From Microbacterium paraoxydans (GTDB lineage: Bacteria; Actinomycetota; Actinomycetes; Actinomycetales; Microbacteriaceae): a stretch of 64,000 bases of DNA. Positions 27,834 to 36,040 of this stretch are shown piece by piece; position 1 is the first letter of the stretch, and each line of letters starts with the position of its first letter. The notes below the pieces were generated by a model that did no database searches, had not been told where the DNA came from, and worked only from the letters and a program-made list of their open reading frames with translations. A program made the position numbers and the translations under genes. Location of the stretch: the NCBI RefSeq assembly GCF_018224615.1, contig NZ_JAGTUK010000001.1, forward strand, positions 1,116,001-1,180,000, in the 5' to 3' direction.

Positions 27834-29030
27834 ATGAGCGAGGACCAGCGACCCCGGCTGCGCGATCTGTTCCGTCCGCGCCCCGTGTCGACCGATCGGA
27901 CCGTGACCACCGAGGCCGACGAGGCCGTGCCCCTGCCGCTGCGCATCACCGCGAGTTACGCGTGGCGGCTGCTTCTCATCGCGGCGGCGGTCGGCGTCTT
28001 CATCTGGCTGGTGATGCTGCTGAAGCTGCTCGTCATCCCGCTCATGGTCGCGATTCTCATCACCGCTCTGCTGTGGCCGGCCTTCTCGTGGATGCTGCGG
28101 CGCGGGGTGCCGCGATGGCTCGCGATCGCGATCTCCTTGATCGGCACGATCGCGATCGTCACCGGTCTCATGTGGCTCGTGGTGTGGCAGGTCAGGGCTC
28201 AGCTGCCCGATGTGCAGGAGCGCACGACGGAGGCGTTCGACCAGTTCCAGGTCTGGCTGCACGACGGCCCGCTCAACCTGTCCGACACCCAGATCGCGGA
28301 CTACCTGCAGCAGGGTCTCGACCTGATCTCCGAGCAGGCCCAGCTGCTGTGGACCGGGGCGCTCGCGATCGGCACGACCGTCGGTCACGTCGCCACCGGC
28401 GCGCTGCTGGCGCTGTTCATCCTGATCTGCCTGCTGGCCGACGGCGCGGGCATCTGGCGGTGGACGGTCAAGATCTTCCCGCGCCGGGCGCGTCCCGCGG
28501 TCGACGGGGCCGCCCGCAACGGCTGGGCGACCATCGTCAACTACGCGCGCACTCAGCTGTTCGTCGCGACCATCGATGCGATCGGCATCGGCCTCGGAGC
28601 GTTCCTGCTCCAGGTGCCGCTCGCCCTTCCGGTCGCCGTCCTCGTCTTCCTCGGATCGTTCATCCCGATCGTCGGTGCGGTCGTCACCGGCGCGGTCGCG
28701 GTGTTCCTCGCCCTCGTGTACAACGGCCCGTGGATCGCGCTGTGGATGCTCGTGGTCGTCCTTGCGGTGCAGCAGATCGAGGGGCACATCCTTCAGCCGA
28801 TCATGATGGGCTCGGCCGTCAAGGTGCACCCGCTCGCGGTCGTCCTCGTGGTGGCGGGCGGCGCGATGATCGCGGGCATCCCCGGTGCCCTCTTCGCCGT
28901 ACCGCTGGCGGCGTTCGTGAACGTCGCCGCGGTCACCATCAGTTCGGGCTCCTGGCGCACCGGCGTCGGCCCGAGCGGAGACCTGATCTGGAGCACAGTC
29001 CCGCGACAGCGGACACGGAGGAATCGATGA
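27834..29030 (+). CDS. AI-2E (UPF0118/PerM) family membrane transporter
   Basis: 398 residues with about seven membrane segments in the typical 2+5 arrangement: IPLMVAILITALLWPAF near residue 65, a soluble loop with the ERTTEAFDQF helix, then FLGSFIPIVGAVVTGAVAVF and the family signature QQIEGHILQPIMMGSAVKVHPLAV (contiguous in the protein). Members include AI-2 exporters and Na+/H+ antiporters, so substrate is open. The four-base ATGA overlap couples it to threonine dehydratase. Confidence 0.9.
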   Translation: MSEDQRPRLRDLFRPRPVSTDRTVTTEADEAVPLPLRITASYAWRLLLIAAAVGVFIWLVMLLKLLVIPLMVAILITALLWPAFSWMLRRGVPRWLAIAISLIGTIAIVTGLMWLVVWQVRAQLPDVQERTTEAFDQFQVWLHDGPLNLSDTQIADYLQQGLDLISEQAQLLWTGALAIGTTVGHVATGALLALFILICLLADGAGIWRWTVKIFPRRARPAVDGAARNGWATIVNYARTQLFVATIDAIGIGLGAFLLQVPLALPVAVLVFLGSFIPIVGAVVTGAVAVFLALVYNGPWIALWMLVVVLAVQQIEGHILQPIMMGSAVKVHPLAVVLVVAGGAMIAGIPGALFAVPLAAFVNVAAVTISSGSWRTGVGPSGDLIWSTVPRQRTRRNR

Positions 29031-30256
29031 GCCAAGTCCCCAGCCTGACCGAGTTCGAGCACGCCGCTCAGAGTCTGGCTGAGGTGATTTCGCACACGCC
29101 GACCCTGCCCTCTCGGGCGCTCTCCGACGCGCTCGGTGCACCCGTGCTGCTGAAGATGGAGAACCTGCAGCGGACTGGCTCGTTCAAGATCCGGGGCGCC
29201 GCGTACCGGCTGTCACGGCTGAGCGCGGAGGAGCGCTCGCGCGGCGTCGTCGCCGCCTCGGCGGGCAACCACGCCCAGGGGGTCGCCCTGGCGGCGCAGG
29301 CGCTCGGCATCCCCGCCACCATCTTCATGCCGCTGGGCGTCCCCGTGCCGAAGCTCCTCGCCACGCGTGGCTACGGCGCCGAGGTCGTGCTCGAGGGCGA
29401 GACGGTGGCGACCTCGCTCCGGCTGGCGGCCGAGTTCGCCGAGCGCACCGGCGCGGTGCTGATCCACCCGTTCGATCATCGCGATGTCGTGATCGGTCAG
29501 GGCACGCTCGGGCTCGAGCTGCTGGCCGATGCCCCGGAGGTCGACACGGTCGTGCTGGGCATCGGCGGCGGCGGCCTCATCGCGGGCGTCGCGGCGGCGG
29601 TCAAGGCCCGTGCGGCCGAGCTGGGGCGCAGCGTGCGCGTGATCGGCGTTCAGGCGGAGAACGCCGCAGCGGTGCCGCCGTCGCTCGAGGCGGGGGAGCC
29701 GGTGGACATCGTCACGCGGCCGACCATCGCCGACGGCATCCTGGTGGCCCGTCCGGGCGACGTGCCCTTCGAGATCATCAAGGATCTCGTGGACGAGGTC
29801 GTGACGGTGTCGGACGACGACCTGGCCCGCGCGATCGTGCTGCTGCTCGAGCAGGCCAAGGTGGTCGTCGAGCCGGCGGGTGCGGCGGGCGTCGCGGCGA
29901 TCCTGTCCGGCAAGGTGACCCCGAGCGGCACCACCATGGCCGTGCTGTCCGGCGGCAACATCGACCCCCTCCTGCTGCAGCGGGTGGTCGCCCACGGTCT
30001 TGCGGCTTCGGGGCGCTACCTCACGATCCGCATCCCGTTGCCCGACCGTCCCGGCCAGCTCGCGCGCGTCTCCGAGCTCATCGCGGAGGCGGGAGCGAAC
30101 GTCATCGAGGCGATGCACACCCGGCACGGTCACGGGCTCCAGATCAGCGACGTGATCCTCGAGCTGAGCGTCGAGACGCGAGGGCCGGAGCACTCGGAGC
30201 ACACGCTCGACACGCTGCGGCGCGCGGGCTTCGCCCCGATCGTCGTGCCCGACTGA
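29027..30256 (+). CDS. ilvA: Threonine ammonia-lyase (dehydratase) with C-terminal ACT domain
   Basis: PLP enzyme converting threonine to 2-oxobutanoate and ammonia, the entry to isoleucine synthesis or threonine catabolism. 409 residues: catalytic domain (1-320) with PLP lysine in GSFKIRGAAYRL, substrate loop SAGNHAQGVALAA and phosphate-binding GIGGGGLIAG; then one ACT domain (330-405, RIPLPDRPGQLARVSELIAEAGANVIE). The single ACT domain matches the shorter TdcB/IlvA2 form rather than the E. coli IlvA with two. It is coupled to the transporter gene and ends in a strong terminator. Confidence 0.95.
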   Translation: MSQVPSLTEFEHAAQSLAEVISHTPTLPSRALSDALGAPVLLKMENLQRTGSFKIRGAAYRLSRLSAEERSRGVVAASAGNHAQGVALAAQALGIPATIFMPLGVPVPKLLATRGYGAEVVLEGETVATSLRLAAEFAERTGAVLIHPFDHRDVVIGQGTLGLELLADAPEVDTVVLGIGGGGLIAGVAAAVKARAAELGRSVRVIGVQAENAAAVPPSLEAGEPVDIVTRPTIADGILVARPGDVPFEIIKDLVDEVVTVSDDDLARAIVLLLEQAKVVVEPAGAAGVAAILSGKVTPSGTTMAVLSGGNIDPLLLQRVVAHGLAASGRYLTIRIPLPDRPGQLARVSELIAEAGANVIEAMHTRHGHGLQISDVILELSVETRGPEHSEHTLDTLRRAGFAPIVVPD

Positions 30257-30269
30257 GTCGACCTACGAC

Positions 30270-30301
30270 GGCGCCCCTCGTCCGCATGGACGAGGGGCGC
30301 C
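30270..30301. terminator. Bidirectional terminator between ilvA and greA
   Basis: Perfect 14-bp stem GGCGCCCCTCGTCC (30270-30283) with 30288-30301, loop GCAT. It serves two convergent genes. Confidence 0.9.
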
Positions 30302-30318
30302 GCGTGGTTCGCGGTCGA

Positions 30319-30807
30319 TCAGCCCGTGTAGGTCTCGACGTTGACGATCTCGACGCTGATGGCACGACCGTTCGGGGCTTCGTAGGACGACTTCTCGCCC
30401 ACCTTGAGGCCGAGGATGGCCTGGCCGAGCGGGCTCGCCTCGCTGTAGACGTCGAGGTCGCTTCCTGCCGCGATCTCGCGGCTGCCGAGCAGGAACACCT
30501 CTTCGCCGCCCGCGACGACCGCGGTGACGACCGTGCCGGGCTCGACGATGCCGCGGCTGGCCGGTGCCTCGCCGACCTTCGCGGTCTTCAGCAGGCTCTC
30601 GAGCGTGCGGATGCGGGCCTCCTGCTTGCCCTGCTCGTCCTTCGCGGCGTGGTAGCCGCCGTTCTCCTTGAGGTCGCCCTCTTCACGCGCGGCCTCGATG
30701 CGCTTGGCGATCTCGTCGCGGCCGACCGTGGAGAGGTGCTCCAGCTCGGCGACGAGCCGGTCATACGCTTCCTGCGTGAGGAACGGAACCTGAGCGTCCG
30801 TGGACAT
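30319..30807 (-). CDS. greA: Transcription elongation factor GreA
   Basis: Rescues backtracked RNA polymerase by stimulating transcript cleavage. 162 residues: amino-terminal coiled coil whose tip carries the acidic pair in AREEGDLKENGGYHAAKDEQG (residues about 40-58), and a carboxy-terminal FKBP-like domain with ASPLGQAILGLKVGEKSSYEAPNG. The ATG has AAGGAG eight bases upstream. The greA then DUF4307 order on this strand is conserved in Mycobacterium tuberculosis (Rv1080c, Rv1081c). Confidence 0.97.
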   Translation of the reverse strand: MSTDAQVPFLTQEAYDRLVAELEHLSTVGRDEIAKRIEAAREEGDLKENGGYHAAKDEQGKQEARIRTLESLLKTAKVGEAPASRGIVEPGTVVTAVVAGGEEVFLLGSREIAAGSDLDVYSEASPLGQAILGLKVGEKSSYEAPNGRAISVEIVNVETYTG

Positions 30808-30860
30808 GACGAAGCTCCTTCTATCGGGATCCCGCCGACTCACCGCGGGGGATATGCCAA

Positions 30861-30886
30861 GACGCCCCGGCACGGGCCGGGGCGTC
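30861..30886 (-). terminator. Terminator after the DUF4307 gene
   Basis: An 11-bp stem (30861-30871 with 30876-30886) with loop ACGG, between the DUF4307 stop and the greA leader. The T-run is poor. Confidence 0.7.
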
Positions 30887-30903
30887 GTCTGTCTGCCCTC
30901 AGT

Positions 30904-31290
30904 CTAGGCGACCCAGCAGGTGTTCACCAAACCTGTGGTGGCCTCCGCGACCGTGGGGATGCGCTCCGAGCGCGTCTGCGAGTGGCGGTCCGACGCGGGG
31001 AGCTCGACCACCTTCCAGCCCACGACTCCGAACTCCTCGTCGAGCGCTTCCAGCACGCACACCACATCCTTGCCCTGCACCCCGGTCACCTGGAACCGGA
31101 CGTCGACCGCGTGCTCGTCCACGAGCTCGAATCCCAGGTCGTCGGCATCGACCGAGGTCATCGACTGGGCGACCGTCATCCACGCGAGGGCGCCCAGCAG
31201 AAGGAGAGCGATCGACCCGCCGATGATCCAGGGGAGCCGCCGCCGTCGGGTACGGCCGTAGCGTTCATCGAGCTCGGTGGCGGTCGTCAC
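30904..31290 (-). CDS. DUF4307 membrane protein
   Basis: 128 residues: a basic amino terminus (RYGRTRRRRLPW), one transmembrane helix (IIGGSIALLLLGALAWMTVA) and an extracytoplasmic domain with two cysteines (VVCVLEAL and the final NTCWVA). Function unknown; the family lies next to greA in many Actinobacteria. The start is GTG 31290 in a short divergent intergenic region with the 97-residue membrane protein gene. Confidence 0.88.
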   Translation of the reverse strand: MTTATELDERYGRTRRRRLPWIIGGSIALLLLGALAWMTVAQSMTSVDADDLGFELVDEHAVDVRFQVTGVQGKDVVCVLEALDEEFGVVGWKVVELPASDRHSQTRSERIPTVAEATTGLVNTCWVA

Positions 31291-31310
31291 AGGGAGGGTC
31301 TTCCGGTCGT

Positions 31311-31316
31311 TAGGCT
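31311..31316 (+). promoter_or_regulatory. -10 element of the small membrane protein gene
   Basis: TAGGCT, giving a leader of about 36 bases before ATG 31359. Confidence 0.5.
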
Positions 31317-31358
31317 GGTGATACCAGGTTATGCGACCTGCGTACGAAAGGCCGATTC

Positions 31359-31652
31359 ATGCGTGCTCTGTCCGAGACTCCGATGCCCACGCCCTCGATG
31401 ACCGTGGCGCCGGAGGCCGTGACCCCCGGCTTCATCGGCTTCGCCGTGATCGTCGTGGTGGTCGTCGCAGTCATCCTGCTCATCTGGGACATGAACCGTC
31501 GCATCCGCCGCGTGCGATACCGCGAGGAAGTGCGCGAGGAGCTCGACGCGGAGCAGGCAGCGCAGGCCGAGCGGTCCCGTTCGGAGGCCGGGGACGCGCC
31601 CTCCGGCCAGGACGCCGACCAGAGCGACGACGGGCGTCCGGACGCGCGCTGA
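31359..31652 (+). CDS. Small single-span membrane protein
   Basis: 97 residues: a short periplasmic-side amino terminus, one helix (FIGFAVIVVVVVAVILLIWDM), then an acidic, coiled-coil-prone cytoplasmic tail (VREELDAEQAAQAERSRSEA). Position and form match Rv1083 of M. tuberculosis, of unknown function. GAAAGG upstream supports the ATG. The mycothiol amidase gene mca, which precedes Rv1083 in mycobacteria, is not present. Confidence 0.8.
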   Translation: MRALSETPMPTPSMTVAPEAVTPGFIGFAVIVVVVVAVILLIWDMNRRIRRVRYREEVREELDAEQAAQAERSRSEAGDAPSGQDADQSDDGRPDAR

Positions 31653-31656
31653 CGCG

Positions 31657-32388
31657 TCACGGCGCGCCGAGTGACGGCGTGAGCGGCGCGAGCGCGATCA
31701 GCAGGCACGCGGTCCAGTGGCACAGGAACGCGAGCACCGTGCACACGTGGAAGATCTCGTGGAAGCCGAAGTGGCCGGGCCACGGATTGGGCTTCTTCAG
31801 TGCGTACACGATCGCCCCGCCGGTGTAGAGCAGTCCGCCGACGATCACGAGCACCATCATGGCGACGTTGGCGTTGAGCAGATCGACGATGTACATCACA
31901 GCCGCCCAGCCCAGCAGCAGATAGAGCGCGACGTATAGCCACCGCGGTGCATGGATCCAGAACACGCGGAACAGGATGCCCAGGAGCGCGCCGCTCCAGA
32001 CCAGGATCAGCAGCAGAGTGCCCTTCTCCGGCGGGAGCGCGAGCGTGGCGATCGGCGTGTAGGTGCCCGCGATGAGCAGCAGGATGTTCGCGTGGTCGAT
32101 GCGCTTGAGGATCACCTTGACCCGCGGGCGCCAGTTGAACCGGTGGTACATCGCCGAGTTGCCGAACAGCAGCAGGGACGTGGCCATGAATACCGCCGCC
32201 GCCCACTTCGCCGGCGCACCATGCGACAGGACGATCAGCACCACCCCGGCCGCGATCGCCACGGGGAAGGTCGCCGCGTGGATCCAGCCGCGCCAGGTGG
32301 GCTTGATCTCCGTCGCCGCGTCGGCTGCAGCCGCCTCGAGGAGCGGCAGCTTGGGGACGTCGGTGCCGGGCTCGTCGGAAGTGCTCAC
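31657..32388 (-). CDS. Hemolysin III family (PAQR-type) membrane protein
   Basis: 243 residues with seven hydrophobic segments. PAQR/HlyIII metal-site motifs are visible: GNSAMYHRFNWRP (Ser-x3-His type), the Asp in KRIDHANILLLIAGTYTP, and GHFGFHEIFHVCTVLAFLCHW with the two histidines. Bacterial members are candidate zinc-dependent hydrolases despite the toxin name. The GTG start at 32388 has TAGAGT exactly six bases upstream. It is divergent from the cis-prenyltransferase, as Rv1085c and Rv1086 are in M. tuberculosis. Confidence 0.92.
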   Translation of the reverse strand: MSTSDEPGTDVPKLPLLEAAAADAATEIKPTWRGWIHAATFPVAIAAGVVLIVLSHGAPAKWAAAVFMATSLLLFGNSAMYHRFNWRPRVKVILKRIDHANILLLIAGTYTPIATLALPPEKGTLLLILVWSGALLGILFRVFWIHAPRWLYVALYLLLGWAAVMYIVDLLNANVAMMVLVIVGGLLYTGGAIVYALKKPNPWPGHFGFHEIFHVCTVLAFLCHWTACLLIALAPLTPSLGAP

Positions 32389-32394
32389 GTCCTC

Positions 32395-32400
32395 ACTCTA
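32395..32400 (-). promoter_or_regulatory. -10 element of the hemolysin III gene (leaderless geometry)
   Basis: Minus strand TAGAGT, six bases, GTG at 32388. Confidence 0.65.
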
Positions 32401-32471
32401 GGCCGCGCGGTATGCCGGCGATGGCACATGTCCTCCGGCATCCGCACACCGCGCCGAAGCCCGGGGCAGGG

Positions 32472-32477
32472 TAGCGT
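32472..32477 (+). promoter_or_regulatory. -10 element of the cis-prenyltransferase gene (leaderless geometry)
   Basis: TAGCGT, six bases, GTG at 32484. This favours GTG 32484 over the ATG at 32487. Confidence 0.65.
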
Positions 32478-32483
32478 AGGTGG

Positions 32484-33266
32484 GTGATGTCACGCGAGAG
32501 CCCGGGCCGCGGGCCGCTGTACCGGCTGTACACCAGCCGGCTGCGTCGTCACCTCGATCCGGAGTCGGTCCCGCACCACGTGGCCATGATGATCGACGGC
32601 AACCGGCGCTGGGCCCGGCAGCTCGGCTTCGACACTCCTGCGGAGGGGCATCGGGCGGGCGCCGCCAAGATGCACGAGTTCCTCGGCTGGTGCGACGAGC
32701 TCGGTGTCCGCGTCGTCTCCCTCTACCTGCTCTCCAGCGACAACCTGCGCAAGCGCGACTCGGGCGAGCTCGCCGATCTGATCGAGATCATCGCGGAGCT
32801 CGCGGAGGCGCTCTCGCAGGAGGGCAACTGGCGAGTCCAGCACGTGGGCCGCTCCGACATCCTGCCCGCGGAGCTTGCCGCCGTGCTCGCCGCCGCCGAA
32901 GAGCGCACCAAGGATCACACCGGTCTCCACGTGAACCTCGCGGTGGGCTACGGCGGTCGCAATGAGATCGTCGACGCCGTGCGCAGCATCATCACGAAGC
33001 ACGAGGCGTCCGGCGGCACGATGGAGGATCTCGCCGCGCAGCTCACGCCCGAGATGATCGGCGAGCACCTCTACACCGGCGGACAGCCGGACCCGGACCT
33101 CGTGATCCGTACCAGCGGAGAGCAGCGTCTGAGCGACTTCCTGCTGTGGCAGAGCGCGCACAGCGAGTTCTATTTCGTAGAGGCGCTCGGGCCCGACCTG
33201 CGCCAGGTCGACTTCCTCCGCGCGATCCGCGACTACGCCGATCGGGACCGTCGCTTCGGGCGGTGA
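32484..33266 (+). CDS. Short-chain cis-prenyltransferase, Rv1086-like
   Basis: 260 residues. Condenses isopentenyl diphosphate onto an allylic diphosphate in cis. The catalytic Asp is in VAMMIDGNRRWARQLG, and the carboxy-terminal signature DLVIRTSGEQRLSDFLLWQS is intact. The sequence follows the short-chain (Z)-farnesyl diphosphate synthase Rv1086 (PLYRLYTSRLRRHLDPES start, VSLYLLSSDNLRKRD in place of the usual YAFSTENWKRS) rather than the long-chain UppS/Rv2361c, so its product is probably a short Z-prenyl diphosphate used as primer. A second, long-chain enzyme is expected elsewhere in the genome. Confidence 0.88.
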   Translation: MMSRESPGRGPLYRLYTSRLRRHLDPESVPHHVAMMIDGNRRWARQLGFDTPAEGHRAGAAKMHEFLGWCDELGVRVVSLYLLSSDNLRKRDSGELADLIEIIAELAEALSQEGNWRVQHVGRSDILPAELAAVLAAAEERTKDHTGLHVNLAVGYGGRNEIVDAVRSIITKHEASGGTMEDLAAQLTPEMIGEHLYTGGQPDPDLVIRTSGEQRLSDFLLWQSAHSEFYFVEALGPDLRQVDFLRAIRDYADRDRRFGR

Positions 33267-33287
33267 GGCGGGCCCGCGGCGCCATGC

Positions 33288-33293
33288 CACAAT
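33288..33293 (+). promoter_or_regulatory. Possible -10 element of the class V aminotransferase gene
   Basis: CACAAT, six bases, GTG at 33300. NANNNT match only. Confidence 0.4.
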
Positions 33294-33299
33294 GACGAC

Positions 33300-34430
33300 G
33301 TGAGTGCACTCGAGGACTACGTCGGCACGTTCGACACCGAACCCGGCTACCTGAACTGGGCGGCGTTCGGCCCCCTATCGCCATCCGTGCGCGAGGAGGT
33401 GTTCGCGGACGCGGATCTGCTGGCGAGCGGGCGGCCGTCCTCGCTGGCCCTGGTCGCGGAGCGCATCGGACAGGCGCAGGAGCTCGTCGCGGAGCTGCTC
33501 GGCGCCGAGGCCGCAGACGTCACGCTGCAGCCCTCCTCCACGCACGGCCTCATGCATGCGCTGTATGGCCTGAGCGGCGCGGTCGTCGCGTCCACCGCGG
33601 AGTTCCCCAGCGTCAGCCTCACGCTCGAGCGCGCATCGACCGCCGCGGACCGCGCCCTGACCCCCCGGTGGATCACGCCGGCGGACGGCAGGGTGACCCC
33701 GGAGGCTGTCGCCGAGGTGCTGGACGACGAGGTGACCGCGCTCGCCGTGAGCCACGTCGACTTCCGCACCGGCTACCGCGTGGACCTGGGGGCGATGCGC
33801 GACGTCCTCGGATCCCACCGGTTGCTCATCGTGGACGCGGTCCAGTCGTTCGGCGTGATCGACGTGGACTTCACCGCCGCCGACGTGGTGATCGGCCACG
33901 GCTACAAGTGGCTCAGGGCGGCACGCGGGACCGGTTTCGCCTGGTTCTCCCCGCGCGCCAGAGAGCGCATCACGCCCGTCCTGTCCGGCATCACGGGCAC
34001 GACGACCCAGGGGCTGGTGATCGACGAGCTGCCGGGACCCGCTGCGTCGGCGCGCGCCTACACCGTCAGCACACCGGACACCCTGGCCGCCGGCCGTCTC
34101 GCGATCGGGGCACGCGACGTGCGCGACGCCGGAGTCTCGGCGATCGAGGCGCGGCTCGCCGAGCACGTCGACACCGTGATCGAGATCGCCGACCGCCACG
34201 GCATCCGTGTCGTTTCGCCGCGCGAGCGCGAGCACCGCGCCGGGATCGTCGCCCTCGCGCCGGACGAGCCCGCCCGCCTCGCGGCCGCGCTCGCGAATGC
34301 CGGGATCGTCGTGACGGCCCGTGGGGCAGCGGTCCGGATCGCCCCGCACGCCGGGACCGACGCCGAGACGCTCCGCCTGCTCGACGACACCCTGCGGGCA
34401 TTCGGCCAGGAGACGTTCATCAGCGCTTAA
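33300..34430 (+). CDS. Class V aminotransferase-fold PLP enzyme
   Basis: 376 residues of the NifS/kynureninase/isopenicillin-epimerase-like fold. Visible are [18 protein letters not shown] (substrate-entry loop), [18 protein letters not shown] (phosphate site), [15 protein letters not shown] (PLP-ring Asp and Gln) and the PLP lysine in [18 protein letters not shown] near residue 203. No persulfide-forming cysteine is seen, so cysteine desulfurase is unlikely. Substrate unknown. It lies 33 bases after the cis-prenyltransferase but may have its own promoter. Confidence 0.88.
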   Translation: MSALEDYVGTFDTEPGYLNWAAFGPLSPSVREEVFADADLLASGRPSSLALVAERIGQAQELVAELLGAEAADVTLQPSSTHGLMHALYGLSGAVVASTAEFPSVSLTLERASTAADRALTPRWITPADGRVTPEAVAEVLDDEVTALAVSHVDFRTGYRVDLGAMRDVLGSHRLLIVDAVQSFGVIDVDFTAADVVIGHGYKWLRAARGTGFAWFSPRARERITPVLSGITGTTTQGLVIDELPGPAASARAYTVSTPDTLAAGRLAIGARDVRDAGVSAIEARLAEHVDTVIEIADRHGIRVVSPREREHRAGIVALAPDEPARLAAALANAGIVVTARGAAVRIAPHAGTDAETLRLLDDTLRAFGQETFISA

Positions 34431-34449
34431 CAAATCGCTGGCGTGTCGA

Positions 34450-34468
34450 GCCCGTGTTAATCACGGGC
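34450..34468 (+). promoter_or_regulatory. Palindrome in the phoH leader region
   Basis: GCCCGTG-TTAAT-CACGGGC, perfect seven-base arms, about 120 bases before phoH and just upstream of TACCTT (34476-34481), a possible -10. It could be an operator or a short terminator of the previous gene. Confidence 0.4.
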
Positions 34469-34588
34469 GCGGTCGTACCTTCGAGGCATCGGGCAAGGCG
34501 CCCGGTCGGGTCGGCCTCAGGTTCGCGACTCGTGACCCCCTGGTCGACTCGTTCGAACAACCGGGAATCCCCGGGTCGGGAGTGGGTC

Positions 34589-35971
34589 GTGACCACACGT
34601 TCAGCGCAGCAGACCACCAGCACCGCGCAGCAGTCCACCCGTCAGTCGTCGAGAAGCACCTCGGCCGCGCAGCCCGATCAGGACCTGCGCACCTACGTGC
34701 TCGACACGTCGGTGCTGTTGAGCGATCCGCAGGCCTTCTTCCGATTCGCCGAGCACTCGATCGTGCTGCCGGTCGTCGTCATCAGCGAGCTCGAGGGCAA
34801 GCGGCACGACCCGGAGATCGGCTACTTCGCCCGGCAGGCGCTCCGTCACCTGGACGACCTGCGGGTCGAGCACGGACGCCTCGACTTCCCGGTGGAGGTG
34901 GGTGAGGGCGGCACGCTCCGCGTCGAACTCGGCAACACCGACCTGTCCCTGCTGCCCGCCGGCATCCGCCTGAGCGACAACGACAGCCGCATCCTCTCCG
35001 TCGCGATGCACCTCGCGCAGGACGGGCAGGACGTGACGATCGTCTCGAAGGACCTCCCGATGCGCGTCAAGGCGGCCTCGCTCGGGCTCCGCGCCGAGGA
35101 GTACCTCGCCGAGCAGGCCGTGGACTCCGGCTGGACGGGCATCGCGAACCTCGACCTCTCCGGGGACGACATCAGCGACCTGTACGAGAGCGAGGTCGGG
35201 CTGAGCGAGGATGTCCGCGGCCTTCCGGTCAACACGGGCCTCATCATCCACTCCGAGCGTGGCTCCGCTCTCGGGCGCATCACCGGAGACGGCGAGTTCC
35301 GGCTGGTGCGCGGCGACCGCGACATCTTCGGCATGCACGGCCGGTCCGCCGAGCAGCGCATCGCCATCGACCTGCTGCTCGACCCCGAGGTGGGCATCGT
35401 CTCGCTCGGCGGACGCGCCGGCACCGGCAAGTCCGCCCTCGCCCTGTGCGCGGGTCTGGAGGCCGTGCTGGAGCGGCAGCAGCAGAAGAAGATCATCGTC
35501 TTCCGTCCGCTCTTCGCCGTGGGCGGGCAGGAGCTCGGGTACCTCCCCGGCGACCAGGGCGAGAAGATGAACCCCTGGGGTCAGGCCGTGTACGACACGC
35601 TCGGCTCCGTCGTCTCCGGCAACGTGATCGACGAGGTCGTCGAGCGCGGGATGCTCGAGGTGCTCCCGCTCACCCACATCCGCGGACGCTCGCTGCACGA
35701 CGCGTTCGTGATCGTGGACGAGGCCCAGTCGCTGGAGCGCAACGTCCTGCTCACCGTGCTCAGCCGCATGGGGCAGAACTCCCGGGTGATCCTCACGCAC
35801 GACGTCGGCCAGCGCGACAACCTCCGGGTCGGACGCCACGACGGCATCGCGAGCGTGATCGAGAAGCTCAAGGGGCACGACCTGTTCGGCCACGTCACCC
35901 TCACGCGCTCGGAGCGGTCGGCGATCGCGGCTCTGGTCACCGAGCTCCTGGAGGGCGGAGAGCTCAGCTGA
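34589..35971 (+). CDS. phoH: PIN domain-PhoH ATPase fusion (PhoH2 type)
   Basis: 460 residues. After a disordered Gln/Ser/Thr-rich leader, a PIN ribonuclease domain (about 30-160) shows [43 protein letters not shown] and [13 protein letters not shown] with the acidic active-site set. The PhoH helicase-like domain (about 250-455) has Walker [13 protein letters not shown], Walker [11 protein letters not shown] and [15 protein letters not shown]. tuberculosis PhoH2 (Rv1095) with this layout is an ATP-dependent RNA helicase and ribonuclease. The GTG start is the last before the conserved region; the terminator downstream is shared with fumC. Confidence 0.94.
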   Translation: MTTRSAQQTTSTAQQSTRQSSRSTSAAQPDQDLRTYVLDTSVLLSDPQAFFRFAEHSIVLPVVVISELEGKRHDPEIGYFARQALRHLDDLRVEHGRLDFPVEVGEGGTLRVELGNTDLSLLPAGIRLSDNDSRILSVAMHLAQDGQDVTIVSKDLPMRVKAASLGLRAEEYLAEQAVDSGWTGIANLDLSGDDISDLYESEVGLSEDVRGLPVNTGLIIHSERGSALGRITGDGEFRLVRGDRDIFGMHGRSAEQRIAIDLLLDPEVGIVSLGGRAGTGKSALALCAGLEAVLERQQQKKIIVFRPLFAVGGQELGYLPGDQGEKMNPWGQAVYDTLGSVVSGNVIDEVVERGMLEVLPLTHIRGRSLHDAFVIVDEAQSLERNVLLTVLSRMGQNSRVILTHDVGQRDNLRVGRHDGIASVIEKLKGHDLFGHVTLTRSERSAIAALVTELLEGGELS

Positions 35972-35983
35972 CCGGCGTACACA

Positions 35984-36022
35984 GACGGATGCCGCGGGGA
36001 CCAGGTCTCCGCGGCATCCGTC
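35984..36022. terminator. Bidirectional terminator between phoH and fumC
   Basis: A 14-bp perfect stem GACGGATGCCGCGG (35984-35997) with 36009-36022, extended by three more pairs (one G-U), five-base loop. The same CGGATGCCGCG arm recurs in the terminator at 56183. Confidence 0.88.
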
Positions 36023-36040
36023 GTCTCGGCAAGGGGCTGA

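Noticed and set aside
34431..34588. Riboswitch or structured leader before phoH
   Set aside because: Apart from one short palindrome I could not draw a multi-helix structure or match a known class.
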